From assembly GCA_010909165.1 (NCBI GenBank), contig MU008193.1:420376-484375 (forward strand): DNA of 64,000 nt, read 5' to 3'. Below the pieces are notes generated by a model. That model was not told where the DNA came from. It saw only the letters and a list, made by a program, of their open reading frames with translations, and made no database searches. Position numbers and translations under genes: made by a program. Below are positions 33,974-47,109 of this stretch, one piece after another. The stretch is from Anthoceros angustus (lineage: Eukaryota > Streptophyta > Anthocerotopsida > Anthocerotales > Anthocerotaceae). Positions within the stretch are counted from its first letter, which is position 1. Each line of letters opens with the position of its first letter.

Positions 33974-35049
33974 GAATACATACCTTTATGTATAGGTACA
34001 AATTCATAGATATCTAACCATGGCATAGTTATAAGTATACACCTCATACATTAATATACCTCATCATATTTACCACCAAATGCGACACATGCATTACGTT
34101 TCTTCAAACGCCCCTTTGTGCGTTTTCCCAATCTAGACTTCCCAATCCTTTCGCTTCTTATACGAACATGTGCTTGCGGCACATATGCCATAGTTTTCGG
34201 GTTCATTCCACAACTTGCTAAACATATCGAATATGTAACGCTACGGAAATATGGAATGGCTCCACTGCGGTGCTATGTCGATCTCCCTTCCTCTTCGTGG
34301 ACCATCGTCCTCGGCGCACTCCCCGAAGCGTGCAAGTTCTTGCGACCACAACTCCACCTCCACCAACCACGTACTGCGATGGCGGTTTTGAATGTCCCCT
34401 TGCGCTTGCCGGTCGTGTTCATTTGCCGTTTGCTCCAAGCTGCACGAAGGTAGGAACGCATCAATATCTACCAGCGTCCACAAATCAATCCGAGCTTATT
34501 GCGGACATGGACTTGCACATACCACCGGTGGCGGCACCTGACTCTTGACGTCATCGAGTCGACTCCTCTGCATCTTCAATGGTCGTTTGCGACCCTTTTG
34601 GCCTAGCACCTCGCCTGCTTTCTCCCGCCGTCGACCCGAGCGCGGCATTCGAGCCACTGACCTCCACGCTCAGGCCTTGCACTCCTGGCCCCATAGGCTG
34701 CATAACCACCGTGCACTATGTTACGTTAGGCAAAAGGACCTGCATTCAATTCATCCGCCGCCATTGCCACCAAACTCACACTTTTGAGAGATCTTGTGAT
34801 TCTTCTTGTGGGTGGCAACACACTCACCTCCACCTTCCACACCATCCCCGCCTCCGACATCACTTGAGTGTGATGCCCTCCTCGTTCCACCTTCCCTTCC
34901 CTTCCCCTCGGGACATGCTATGGTTCCTTCCATCTTTTCGTGCCCTTCACCGCACATTATTTTCCTTCTCCTTCGACCGCAGCCATGCACACATCGTTCG
35001 CTCACGCCTTCATGTCCTACATGCGCACTTTTTGACCACGCCTAGCTAT

Positions 35050-35553
35050 TCAACCAAGGCCCCGATCTATCGCCATACCACTCGAGTTCGCATGCTCCAA
35101 TCCATGTTTCGCAGCCCATTTCAACTCACTGCGCTCCTCCCCACCGTTGAACATACCTTCTCTCGAACTCTTTTGCTCCCATGGGACCAAATGGATTGGT
35201 CCCATGCTCGTGCTTTGCAAGTCGAGGGGTTCCGCTTGTGGGGTTGGCCACACACCACCGTGCTTGTGCAACGTCACCACCGCTTGCTCCACAGCCCGTC
35301 TCCATGCCTTCTTGCTGACGTTCGGAGGGTGGAGCCATTTCGCATCTTTCCCCTTCTCCTCCAAATAAGCGCAGCCTGTCGCACCTTCTTGCCAACGTTG
35401 TGGTTTCTTGTCCATGAAGCCCCGCAAACCCGCCACGATATCCTCGCTCACTAGGAACTCATACTCCACCTTCCTCACCAATCGTCCCTCAAAGTCTCGT
35501 GGCTCGGACCATGGTACCATCAAGCGCATCTTCGCGCACACTAGCTCCAACAC
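35050..35553 (-). CDS. Conserved antisense ORF in the 5' arm of CACTA copy 2, 167 residues
   Basis: The frame is uninterrupted on the minus strand, opposite to the element's transposase. It includes VPWSEPRDFEGRLVRKVEYE, then GLRGFMDKKPQRW, EEKGKDAKWLHPPNV, AWRRAVE and LHKHGGVWPTPQ. The central part aligns with the broken segment at 20.6-20.9 kb in CACTA copy 1. Conservation of amino acids across diverged copies argues that this strand, and not the overlapping C-rich plus-strand frame of 291 codons (34,579-35,454), is the real coding one. I recognise no domain, and the start codon is uncertain. It could be an accessory transposon protein or a captured host exon. Confidence 0.5.
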   Translation of the reverse strand: MLELVCAKMRLMVPWSEPRDFEGRLVRKVEYEFLVSEDIVAGLRGFMDKKPQRWQEGATGCAYLEEKGKDAKWLHPPNVSKKAWRRAVEQAVVTLHKHGGVWPTPQAEPLDLQSTSMGPIHLVPWEQKSSREGMFNGGEERSELKWAAKHGLEHANSSGMAIDRGLG

Positions 35554-36959
35554 GCTGGAAGGCCTTCCGGACGTCCCTCCTCGTCGGTGGGCTCTTCCTC
35601 CTCATCTTCATTCTCCACCCACCCTCCATCACACAGGCTCATGCCCATGTAAACCCCCACGACCATGCACTGCACAACACGGCAATAATGTCGCCAAGTG
35701 GCTTACCGCCAACTTTTCGGCTCCCCTATCTCTCCTGTCAATGTTGTCGGAGGTCCTCCTCCACCTCTTCTTCACCATTTCCACTCCCACCGCCTCCCTC
35801 CGCTTTCACCATCCTCGGTGCCCGTGGTGTCCTCGTCAGGCCTGCCTCTCGACTCGAGCGTGCGTGGCCTCCATCCTCTTCCTTAGCCTGCCGAGCAATA
35901 TCAACTCCAAAGGCACTTTGCTGCCCTTGAGACCCTCCCGGCATCCACTCCCACGGAGGTCCCATGCCCAAACAAAAGCTCTTCTAGAGAGCCCGATTCT
36001 CCATCCCGCCATCCAGGTGCGCGCCCCTGAACACCACCATCATCCTCCACAAGCCCACCGGTCCTCATTCACTGCACCTCGTCCAATTTCGTTCTCCTCC
36101 GTGGAGGGCCCTTTCATACTCTCGCTCGGTGTCGTCCCTGCACCCACAAGCTCCACCGTTAGCTCCCACATATTGGAGGCAGTCGGATGGAATGAGGAGA
36201 TTTGTTGCCGCTCCTCCTCCTCATCACAACACCTTCCACTACTGTGCGTGCTCCTCCTCCCCACGAGGCCTCCATGCCTCCATCGGCTCCACGGAAGGAC
36301 CCTCCCGGCATCCACCGCCCGCCGCAGACGGCACACGCCCACATCGCTGCCGCGCGCCCGGTTTGGCCCCGTCGCCGTTGAGCAATTCCACACTAGCCAA
36401 AGCGGGCGCCATCCTCCTCGCATTTCCGACCTCGCTACGTGCTCCATCGATCGGCGCAAACAATGATGCCGCCCTCCTCCGCTTGCGCCAATCACTTTCA
36501 CACCGGCATCCACTCCGCCCTCGACTGAGGCAGCAGATCGCCCACATCGCTGCCGCGCCCTCGGCTTTGGCCCCGTCGTTGGCAATTCCACACTAGCATG
36601 CCAGCGGCTCGCCATCCTCCTCGCCATTTTGACCCTCGCTACCGTGCCCATCGATTCGCAAACAAATGATGCGGCCCTCCCTCCTCCGTTTCTTCGCGTC
36701 AATCACTTTCGACATCCAGTCACGGCAATGGGAGGTTGTAGGCTTAATCGAACCGCCACCAAATCTTCAAGTCCACGTCCCAAACCATAGAACCACGCCA
36801 ATCGCCTGGATAGCCCTAACGCGACAAGACAAAGCAAGCTGAAGTCGATGGGTTTCGAAAAAGGTAACCTTGTGACGGAGGAGGGAGAGGAGGAGGGGTG
36901 GCGAAGGAAATGGCATGCCACACACTGCCATGCCATGCCATGTTCCGCTCAAGTCCGTT

Positions 36960-37850
36960 ACTCCCGATTGCCTATTTGTTCAAATATGGCATGCTTGGCA
37001 TATATAGGCGGGCAGCTTTTCACACGTGTTCGTGACCCAAGGACGATTTTGACTGGTTTCAATTGGACGACCATGGGCCAAGGATGCTATGGTCATTCTG
37101 CATCGCCCCAAACAACAATCCATAACCCAAGGACAATTTGAATGGTAGAAACAATGTTGTTTTACCTTCTACATATGTTGTGCGAGACCTAAGGTTGAAC
37201 ACCTACCTCCAGACATTGCATCGCCGTCCTGCATCTTTGTTGTTTCTCGCTTCTCTTCAAGTTCGATATGGCATGTCACCATCGTCCACATATAGGAGGC
37301 CGATTTCCTAGTGTTCGTGACCCAAGGGCGATTTCCATGCATCAATTGAATGACCATGGGTCATGCGTTGTCATTCTTCTAATGACATGGCCTTGACATG
37401 CCATGTCACAAGCGAGATGTAGGCTTGATCTGGTTTTCTTCTATATCGGTTGTGCGAGTCCTTCTTGTTGCCATGCCTCCGGACATAGCCATGCCGTCCT
37501 TTTGGCATTGTTGGTACTCCTCCTATTCATGTCCGTATGGCATGTCACCGTGATCCACATATATAGGCGGTTATACTAATGTTTTGACCCAAGGACGGTT
37601 TTGTGAATAATTGGATGACCATGGGCCAAGGATGTTAATGCCTAGGGCAGTCCTTGACCACGCAACATGTCATGACACAAGGACAAAATTGAATGCCATG
37701 TACTGTTGTTTTTAGGGCCCTTCCATATATGTTGTGGGAGTCCTCATGTTTGCCACCTTCCCCCAGTCATTGCCACGACGTCCTTACGGCGCGCACCTCC
37801 ATGGTTTCTCCTACTTATGTATTTGTTCAGATGTGGCATGTTTCTCCCTG
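36960..37850. repeat. Tandem repeat, about 285 bp unit, three copies plus a partial
   Basis: Units start near 36,971, 37,256, 37,530 and 37,815. Each carries TATGGCATG, a CACATATAGG-type stretch, TGACCCAAGGRCG, a GACCATGGGYCA stretch and TGTTGTGCGAG or TTGTGGGAG. The CATGGGCCAAGGAT motif links it to the palindromic cluster at 17.8-19.2 kb in copy 1. In this copy it is a spaced tandem repeat and not a dense palindrome field. Confidence 0.75.
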
Positions 37851-38295
37851 AGGAGAGTGTGGGAGGAAATCCATGGAGTTACACATCTTTCCCTCATTTC
37901 CCTTTGAGAAGGACAGGATTAATGGCAATGAGCATGGTCCTTTCATCTATATGATCCTTGGAAGGCCATAATCCGCTTTTAATGATCATGACAAGGGCAA
38001 TGAACGGTATTTCCTACCCATGAAACTTGAATCTGGTTGCCTTAATCAGTGAAGATCGCTAATGTCCCCAACTGTTGCAATTGCCAATAAGTGATGGTGA
38101 CGGTAGAGGCGGGGAGCCCGTGATGTAAGGAAGGCCGTGATCATCATTTCCCTTTTCCGATGCAAGAGACATTGACGGTATGGCATAAGAATGTTGCCCT
38201 GCATTTATCCTTGGCGGCAGAACATAATGTCGTCGGCAAGGCGGTATTCCGACCATCAACTGAGACATGGCGGTGGATGAACATGCGTGAAATAA

Positions 38296-38800
38296 AATGA
38301 TGGCGGCGCATGGCTCACGAAAGTCGGACGTTGTGGCCTTTCATATCCGCGGACGCGCTTTGGCATTGAATCCTCGCCACTCTATGCCGCCCGCCAGCGT
38401 CACTCATTGCAATTTGCAAGCTTATGAAATCGATGGGAAAGCACGCCATGCTGCGTTTCACTTTAGGAGCGACTGAAAGATTCCGCGACCACGCCATGCT
38501 CGCGCGTGGCGGTCGGAATATAATGTCGTCGAGCACCGGCCAGCCGTTCACCGCCATCATCTCGGAGTCGTGGGAAACAAGTCTCGATTCGAAATAATGA
38601 AATGATGACACCGCATGGCTCGACAAGTCGGAGATGTTGACGCTTTCGTATCCTTCCGAGGCACGCGCATGGCATTGTAATCCCGCCTCCGCGCCGCCCA
38701 CGCCATCCACTCATTGCAATTTGCAAGCTTGGTCGTCCATGGAAATCGAGAGTCGGAAAGCCGCCATGCGGTTTCACTTTAGCGAACGGTCGACAAAAGA
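38296..38800. repeat. Direct duplication, about 300 bp apart, inside CACTA copy 2
   Basis: Two blocks, at about 38,296-38,486 and 38,597-38,800, share GCATGGCTC, an AAGTCGGA stretch, CTCATTGCAATTTGCAAGCTT, GGTTTCACTTTAG or CGTTTCACTTTAG, and AAAGATTCC. They contain no coding blocks I can name. Confidence 0.65.
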
Positions 38801-40859
38801 TTCCTTCGACCACCATGACGCACAAGTGGATGTCTCGGCGGACCTCTCACGAAATCCTTAAATGACCTTGCCCGCCACACATGTGGTGCGATGCTGTAGT
38901 CCTTCTCCGGATCACGGGCGCAAATGTGGAATAGCGGGGCACCACTCCCAACCCTTGCCCTCTCCTCTCTTATCTTGTTTCCTCGAATTGCCATGGCATG
39001 TAGCGAAACCAACGGGAGCCACCTTGGTGCGGTGGAAGGACCAATGTTTGATGTTCTCTCCATCTCCCGGTGGCCCTCTGTCGATGGCCATCAAGGAGCG
39101 TCGCTGCGGGCGGTGAACTCGCCTTCTCGGTGTGGGCGTGTCTGGTGCATGCAATTGTGGGGACCATTGCGGTGCAATGTGGAAGTCTATGCATGGTCCG
39201 ATCGCGTCGTCATCAATTCAGTGGGATGGAGGGTTTGCGGCACATCGCGAAAGCAACCCTCGTTTCCGGTGACTGTGTATCCTCTTCACCTCGTATGTGT
39301 TTGGATTCTCTTTATATGGATGCAGCATTCATTCCTCACCTCCCATATTCTTGAGGCATTGCGGTGTGTGGTTGACGACACCGCCGGCGGATGGCCATCG
39401 AGGAAGAGCGGTTCCTGTTCTGGCGATGGCCATCGGCGGCGATGACGGAGGTTGCTCTCCGGCAGCCATCAGGACGGCGTAGGTATGGTGCCGGCCCCAG
39501 CTTTTGCCGTCTCTTGGGCACGTCGTTTGCGAGGCGGCCGGTTATACCTCACATGGCGGGTGTACTCACCATTCTTAAAGGCGGCAATGCAAATGTGCTT
39601 GCTCACTTTGTACCACATGTTCTTGTCATCATCGTGCAATAAAAGTCGATGACTGTCATGTGCCAGCGGAATGGATGGATAGGGGTGCCCATCAATCGTG
39701 AGCAAACATGACATGTCACGCCGTCACGTCACTTATGTTTGGCGTGTCAATAGCGTGATGCCGATGGATGGATTCACAAACTTTGGGATCCTTTGCCGCA
39801 GCGGTGTTCCGGACAAGGCGGCATGATGTCCGCTCGACAATTATGCTGCAAGCGGATGGAGCCAAGAGGGCATGAAGGCGTGACTTTCGAAGCCTCGAAA
39901 GTCAAAGCGAAAGGAGGCGAGGGGAAGGTGGTGCACACCACACCGCCTTCACGGACCCTGGCGATGCAAAAGGAGAGGAAGGCGGTGGAGGAATCACTTG
40001 GTGTTGCGGCGGCCGATCCGTCTTGGCAGCACCGGGCGGGCAATTCGTTGGGAGGAAGAGGCCAACCGCATTCGAGCTACACTTTTGCATAGGCCACGAT
40101 CCGAGGAGGATTTCTGCGAACTTGAGTCGATTGTTTGGATAGAACCGCGTTGTGGGGCTTCACATCGGCCGGCCACTATGGTGAGCTACACACTCAAGAA
40201 TGGGCTTGGGATGCGGCGGAGAGGCGGCATGGAACGCTTGGGTGCCTTGCCTTTCACCGCAATGGCGCACGCAACATGGGAGTTATAGAGACTTTGAGAG
40301 CATGAGCTCTACACTATCCCTCGATGGAAGTGCAAATCAAGGAGGTGGACTACACCAAGGCGGCGCGTCGTCGACAATCTTAGATTGCCTTTCAATTCAA
40401 GCTTGCCAATTGCCATTGTCAATCTTTGAAGAAGTTGACCGGTTTGTTTAGCAACACGCATTCAAGTGCAACCGCTTGCGTCAGTCGATTCGACCGTTCT
40501 TGCCCACCGCTATGTGCACATGTCCTCCCTTTCAATAGCCGTCACCTATCCGCCGGTCGGTCAGCTCGAGGAGAGTTTGTGTAGGCCGCACATCACCAAG
40601 GTTCCTCCGCTGCCGCTCTCCGGTGGATGAACTTGGCTTTACGCAGGCCCTCTCCCGTGCTCAGCGGCTCATCGTCATGGTGCTGTCTCTTGGAGGGCCG
40701 TCTCGTTTGGAGTGCGCCGCGTGTGATGCACATACATGGCTTTACAAGTGCTCGTTGCGAATGGGTGATGAAATTAACGGTGGGAGGCTGCGGTGGCGTG
40801 GCGTCACGCTCTCATCTTTGTCACTTTTGCCTGCTGTCGCGACTCAAGGTGGACACGTG

Positions 40860-43720
40860 CAGATGCCACGATTTGCAAATGAGGTTTACATGTATTGTCC
40901 ATGCCGTCGGTGTGTGGAGACCTCTTGGATTCGGCACACATCTCAAGAACTTTTTGCGGCGTACTCACGCTCGGTGCCTGTGCCTTCCATTATTGCACTT
41001 CCTAATTTGCACTAATGTCGGTTTTGGCGTGGCGGCAAGTTTGGTCATGGGCGATGGCGGTGGCCTTGAGGCGTCTCTCCACGACGGACGGAAGCGAGCT
41101 CCGGGAGTGCGAAAGGGGCGGCGATGGCAATGGGGACCGACCAAGTGGCTCGGATGAGCATAGAGGGAGGCAGGTTGTGAAGACTCACATGCACTCTGGG
41201 CGACTTGCTAGAAAGCGGATCATGCACTTGGCGGGCGGGAGAAGAGCGCCCAGCCTGGCGAGGCGCTTTATACCACTTTGAGGAAGGACTAAGCGAAAGA
41301 GCGGCTAAGCGCCACACTATTGTTGTCTGTGGCAAACCATGTATGACATCGGTGACGTCGCATTGACCCTCTTAAAGCTCTTAAGTGTGGATTTTTGCGA
41401 TTCGAGCGAGCTCGAAGGACATATGCGAGGCCAAGTCAACTGTGCACCTATTTGGCCCCGAGATGAGAAAATCCATGCTTGTGAGAAAAGGCGTTATTGG
41501 GATACGGGGCAACCATTGCCCAAAGTGTGGGGCCGCAGTTCGAGATGGGTTTGATGAGCAGGCGAGTCCTCGGAAGGTCCTGGCATTTTCCCTTGAAATG
41601 GTAACGCATGTTTTGAATGGCGGAAATAGACATTGATGACTTGGTATGTCGGGAGGCAAAGCGAGAATGGGGACATGTCCATGATGGCGGATACCCGGCA
41701 TGGAGCACTAGATGCGATTGATGGTTTGATGAGCCGAGGAACTTGAGGTTAGCATTATCCATGACGGTTCAACCCGTTTGGCCTGGTCAAAACACGTCCA
41801 TATGGCGGTTTTGGTATTTGTGCACAACATGCCACCAGGCGCCAAAGGACGCCTGTCATCATGCCTCGATTGTGCGGGGGGATGGTTAAAATTTCGATGT
41901 ACATGGCACCCGGTAGATGAACTCGAAGAGTTATGGAGGGGTGGACATGGAAGATTTCTCAATGCCGATAAACCATCCTAAGAGGCATTTCAAGTTCTGC
42001 GTGATTCGCATCATTGCCGATTACCGGGTTGGGTACCACGGATTGCAAGTGAGAGCGGCGTGTGTCGATTCTTGGCGGACCTTGATTCTCGCTATTCCGG
42101 AGATTTGAAAAGCCCGTTTATGTCGGATCGCGTGGTGGCTACCTAATGGCGATGGCGGTGGGAGGATGCGGTGGTTTGATGGTGGCGGACCTCCGATCAA
42201 ACCAAAGCCGCCAACGTTCGATGATATTGTGACGGATATGGCACGCAGAGAAGCTGCGACACTGCAGACGTCCGTCGGGCAACTTTGGAACCGGTGAATG
42301 TCGTCCTTGTTGAGTCCGCCATGGCGTCACATGCTTGTGTGGGCGCCAAAGGATGTGATGCACGTGGAAAAACAATGCGAGGCCATATGGCACTGACGGG
42401 GAGGCGAGATGACATCGCATCGCATGGACATGGAAGCAAGCGGAGGGAAAAGATGGTTGTGGCACATGGTGACGATGGCCAATACCAGCGCCGTCGTTTG
42501 TCCAAATCGGACTTGAAGACCGTGATTGAGGGCATTAAACGCATCAAGCGCCACGGGCTATGGGTCCAACATAGCACTAAGGTGGAAGCGGGAAAGTTGG
42601 CGACTGAATGCCATGAGCACATTATGTTGGAAATCATATTCCCCATCGTCCTCCGGGGTGCATAGAGCGAGGTGTACAAGGCGGTTGTAAAGCTAGGACG
42701 CCTTCTTGGATTTGCCCGGTGATACGAGTCGGGACATCCAAGCACCAAGAGGCGATGAGGGTAATGTGCTCTGGAAGCAATTTCCCCTAAGATGTTTGAT
42801 ATATCAACCCACCTCATATTACACTTAGTGGACGAGGTGGCGCTTTGGGGCCAGTTCACACTAGGTGGATGTACCCGTGGAGAGATATTTAGGATCCGAG
42901 GAAGCGGTCGGCCCGAGACCCGAGTCCAGATAGCGGTGGGGTACATGCGTGAGGAGAGTTTGCATTTCGGCATGACATTTCTCCGCCGTTATTACGCTCA
43001 CGTGGGAGAAGCATGGATGAGAGCGTATGGGGAGAAGGTGCTGGGTGTCGGCCGTGCGTACATAATGGATGCCGTGGAGGCACGACAGGCGCACACATAT
43101 GTGCTGTATCACAGAGGTGATGCAGCCGTTTTTGGACATGTACGAGGAAGAAGTGAGGACATACGGTGCACAGGAAGGTCGGACTTTCGTGGATATACGC
43201 AAGAAGGGCTATGAGCGCATGGGATGGGCATCCTTGCATGACCCATGAAGTGACCGCAATCATGGATGGCCTGCGTTGCAAGCGGTGGCATAGTCACATG
43301 TGGAACAAAGGCGGCCACCTCGAGCGTGGAGGCGGACAAAGCGTCGCGGAGTACAAAGGATAGTGCGGTGTGAAGTTTATCATGATCTGGGGGTGGCGGT
43401 GAAGAGGAGCGCCCGTTCTCTACGCACATACTACTCGCTGCGGTCTCGCGAGTATCAAGCCAATTTTGTTGAAGGTTAGATGTACAGTGTCGGCCGGGAG
43501 GGACAAGGCCATCGATCGAAAGTCGTGCACGGTTGATATTGTAAACACGGAGAAAGTTTGCGCCAGTGCGCTCAATCGATGGTCCGTTTGTGTGGCCATC
43601 GTGGTGGTGATGCATCATCCGGAGGCGATGGATGGTAACATAGCCTGGGCCATCGCCGTGCCACGGGGATGGAGGGATGAGGAGGCGGGGAGGCATGTAG
43701 GCGCGTGGGTGGCCTAGGAC
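40860..43720 (+). pseudogene. CACTA (TNP2-type) transposase remnant, copy 2
   Basis: Blocks in order on the plus strand: FANEVYMYCPCRRC (40,870-40,910), the N-terminal CPCxxC region of plant TNP2; CPKCGAAVRDGFDE and SPRKVLAFSLEM (41,518-41,600); STRLAWSKHVHMAVLVFVHN then MPPGAK (41,766-41,845), the WPV..YNLPPW core region; VDELEELWRGG (41,911-41,943); MFDISTHLILHLVDEVA (42,792) with MREESLHFGMTFLRRYYAHV (42,945), the DUF4218 region; and ILLKVRCTVSAGR (43,461-43,500), the start of the DUF4216 region. Frame changes and stops occur throughout, so no functional protein can be made. It is collinear with copy 1 (11,983-14,880, minus strand). Confidence 0.85.
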
Positions 43721-44099
43721 GTCGATGGAGGGGCATAACTTTCCGGGAAGTGAGCAAAGTAACCAACGTCCTGCGCAAAACAACGTTGTCTTTAGTGGCG
43801 ATTCGGATGAAGGCGATGATTATCGCATGATATGCGCTTCGGATGGCCATCTGGGCAATATACTACATCTTTGTCGAATATAAAACACTGTGATTACGGT
43901 GGCGAAGTGCATAGTGAGGGCGTTGATCTCCGTGAAATAAATGACGACGCCTACTTTGCAAACAAAGGCTTTCCTATGAAGAGCTTTGAATTTTGCGGGC
44001 GACCTTGGCTTGGCAACTCGGAAGGCAAGCCAATGCCTTCATGGGGCGATGGTGCCCGAACGGGCAATGGCGGCGTGACGCGGAAGGAGTTTGGAGACA

Positions 44100-46720
44100 T
44101 TATCGCGCTAAACCCCAGCCGGGGCATCGCCCGCCGGCGTGCCATCCGTAGTGGGTGGGGAGGATGAGAGGGCAAGCTCGGATCGGGCTATCTCGGTCAT
44201 CCACCCACCTAGCCACTCCGATCCGAGGCGGCAGAAGGCCACCTCGTCCACAAAGGGACACGAGAGTTGTGAGGAGAGTGGAAAATGGCGGCGGACCAAT
44301 GGCGGTTGAGGACATGAGACGTGGAACATCCGGCCCGGCGAGGCGGACTTGGAGCATTGCGTCGTGAATTCAGCGTGGATGATGATGCTTTGCTATCAAA
44401 TGAGGTGGGTGTTTCGAGACTAGATTGACGAGCGTGTTCATGTGTAGACACGTTGATGCAATTTGTTTTGACGTTGCGGTGCACCTTGGCATCTTGGCGG
44501 TATTCATGCGGGAGGACATATGGAGGCAGCCCATGGCAACACGGGAGGTGGTTGGCGGCGAGGGCAAGAAAGGCGTGGGCGGGCAACCGTGGGCGGGGCC
44601 CTGCGGCGCCCGCGCACAACCGGATGAGGAATGGCGGCGACAATTCGGCGGGGAGGTGATGACAAGGGGGAGGCGTGTGCGGGGATCTTGATGGAGTGGT
44701 TTGTGAGGTGGACAACGATGCACGGTGACCTTGATAAAAGGAATGGCGTGAAATGGTGAAGGAGGCAATGCAAAACAAAGGACGAGGAGGGAAGGGAATC
44801 CGATGTTGTTCGGGGTCTCGAGAAGCAAACCTGAGGAGTGAGGACAAAGGTTGTGAATGAACGGGGAACATGGCAAGATGGCGACGTTAGGGGAAAAAGG
44901 CAGTTAGTGAAATCGGTGTCGGCGCCTTCCCGACCTGGTGGTGAAGTCCGGCATAAGCCGACACTTCGAGATGACTCGCACGCGCAATTCTCGATGTGTG
45001 GAGGCCGCAAAGCGGCATTAGAGGAGAGGAGAGGAGGGCGGGGAAGAAGCCGAGCATGGTGGACGAGGAGGAGTGGGAAGATGCCCTTGCACAGGCTCGG
45101 ATGGTGAAGCAGAAAGTTTGAGCCATTGTATGAACTTGCAGAAGAGAGGCCAAAAGCGGGGATGGGGCCAAACCCTTGGGGCAAAGGGAGGCGTCTGGAT
45201 GGGTGGTTCGTTTGAGAAGAAGCATGGTAGGTACCCAAGAGGAGGGAATATGGAGGCAAGAGGGCGATCTCCATGCAACCTCTGGGCGGTTCGCGATAAG
45301 GCGGTTCTGAGTTCATACATGGTAAGACATGGAATACATGAACCACCCGAGGTTCGAGGCTATTGCCGAGGAGAACAAGGGAAATGACTATTTTGTTGAA
45401 TGACATGGAATTGGAGATGGATCCAGATCGGTGGCATTTACGAAGGATGGAAGGCAGGGGAGCCTCGGAGGTGGTGGTGTGGATGTGGAGGGATAAGTAG
45501 GAGGAGGTGGTAGTGCATTGGGGAGAGGAGAGACATGCGAATGGAAGGGAGGCGGGCAGTGAACCATGAAGGTGGGATGGTGGGCGGAAAGTGTCAGGCG
45601 GAGGCTATCACGGCAACATCGTGGTGCGACACCACGATCACCCGATGGTGATGGACCATGCATGCACTGATAGTGTGAATGAAAGTGTGAGAAGATGTGT
45701 AGGGAGAGGCGGCGCCGTCGGACTGGGTGGTGCCGTCATCAAGTTCATGGCCGTAGGAAGGAGGACTTGGTATCTGAGTGGCTAGGCGGTTGAAGGAGGG
45801 TGTGTCAAGAGGGCAGCAGGCGTGTGTTGGGAGGTGCCGTCGCCGCTAGTGACGGCACATTGTGGACGGAGTTGGGGTCGAGGGAGGAGTGAGACATGAG
45901 GATGGAATGGAGGGCGGATGAGATTTACTCAGCGGGGAGGCAATTGTGTCGTCACCAAGGCATGCATGGGTCAGCGTGGGCTGCGAACAAATGGGGTGGG
46001 AGAGGAGGCGGTGGCGATGGAGGAGAGGGCGTCAGCCATGGTCGTGGTGGGGGCCAAAAGGCGCGTGGCCATGAGGTCGAGGGAGGAGAAAGAGGCGGCA
46101 GGGGGCAAATGGCGGCGATGGCGAAGACAACGATGGCGCAGGATGATGAGGCAGCATTGAGGCGTGCCTAACCGTGCAGACACATACAGCACACTCCGAT
46201 GGCATGGACCTCCACAATGAGGCCCCATTGGAGGCTACGCCACACGTGACAAAGGTGGAGGCCGAAGAGGAAAGCGGGGAGGTGCAGTGAGGCATCGGCG
46301 GGGCCGTGTGACCGGCCGCCAGTGGAAAGAGCGAGGATGGAAGGAGCATTGTGGGCAAGAGGTACATAAGAAAGATGGGTGCGGGAAGGTAAGCAATTGA
46401 AGGTCGTTGTGCACACCACTATCTGGACATGTCTTGAAGGGCATGCTGCGATGTATGTGTCGTGGGTGCGTGCAGAGGGCTGGCAGTGAGATGGATGCGA
46501 TGGAAAGGGCAAAGGTGGTCGCGGACGAACGCAAGAGGAAGGGGAGGAAGAAAATCGCAAAACAGGGGGGGTGTAGGAGGTTTCCTTCTCATGCATACGA
46601 TGAGGAGTAGGAAATTAGAAATGATGAAAGGCCATGTATGGAGGCAAAACAACCCACGCCGGCGCATAGCAAAATCGTAGGCAGAAGGACAAACTAGTAA
46701 ATCATAAGAAGGGTGGGCGA
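44100..46720 (+). other. G-rich 3' arm of CACTA copy 2 with broken coding traces
   Basis: The plus strand is strongly purine- and G-rich (GGAGG, GAGGCGG). In one plus frame near 45,020-45,430 there are protein-like stretches, RGEERRAGKKPSMVDEEEWE and LLNDMELEMDPDRWHLRR, separated by stops. C-rich long frames on the opposite strand (300 codons at 44,504-45,406) have Ser/Pro/His-rich composition typical of antisense shadows. I recognise no family. Confidence 0.4.
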
Positions 46721-47109
46721 GCCATGGCAAGAAGCCGATGGGCATGGGGACAAGCCGGACATGCGCCCGCTAGAGAAGGTAGGTTGCGACAGGATACACA
46801 AAAATAGGCCGGGTGAAATGTGGGATGTATGTATCCGCGTTTTCAGAATGATGAATACAAAGTATAGTATCACGGCGTGTACAATTTATATGTGTGTATG
46901 ACGTATAAGCGTGTTTTATACAAAATGAAATATAACCGTATGTCACAGGAAATTATCGTATATGGTATTACCAATACCAAGATTCTACTAACATGTATGC
47001 ATACATGTATTTATTTATATGTATTCATACGAGGTAATAAGGAAACCAAGTATTCTATATGGTAAATGTAGTAAAGGAGGAAGGTAGATGGGGAGGAGGT
47101 TCGGTGCAA

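Noticed and set aside
34579-36466. Plus-strand frames of 291 and 352 codons, Pro/Ser/His-rich
   Set aside because: These lie in the C-rich arm of CACTA copy 2. The opposite strand carries the amino-acid string conserved with copy 1, so these are shadows.
44504-45406. 300-codon minus-strand open frame
   Set aside because: It is a C-rich shadow of the G-rich 3' arm. Its Ser/Pro/Leu composition has no motif, and the plus strand shows more protein-like pieces.
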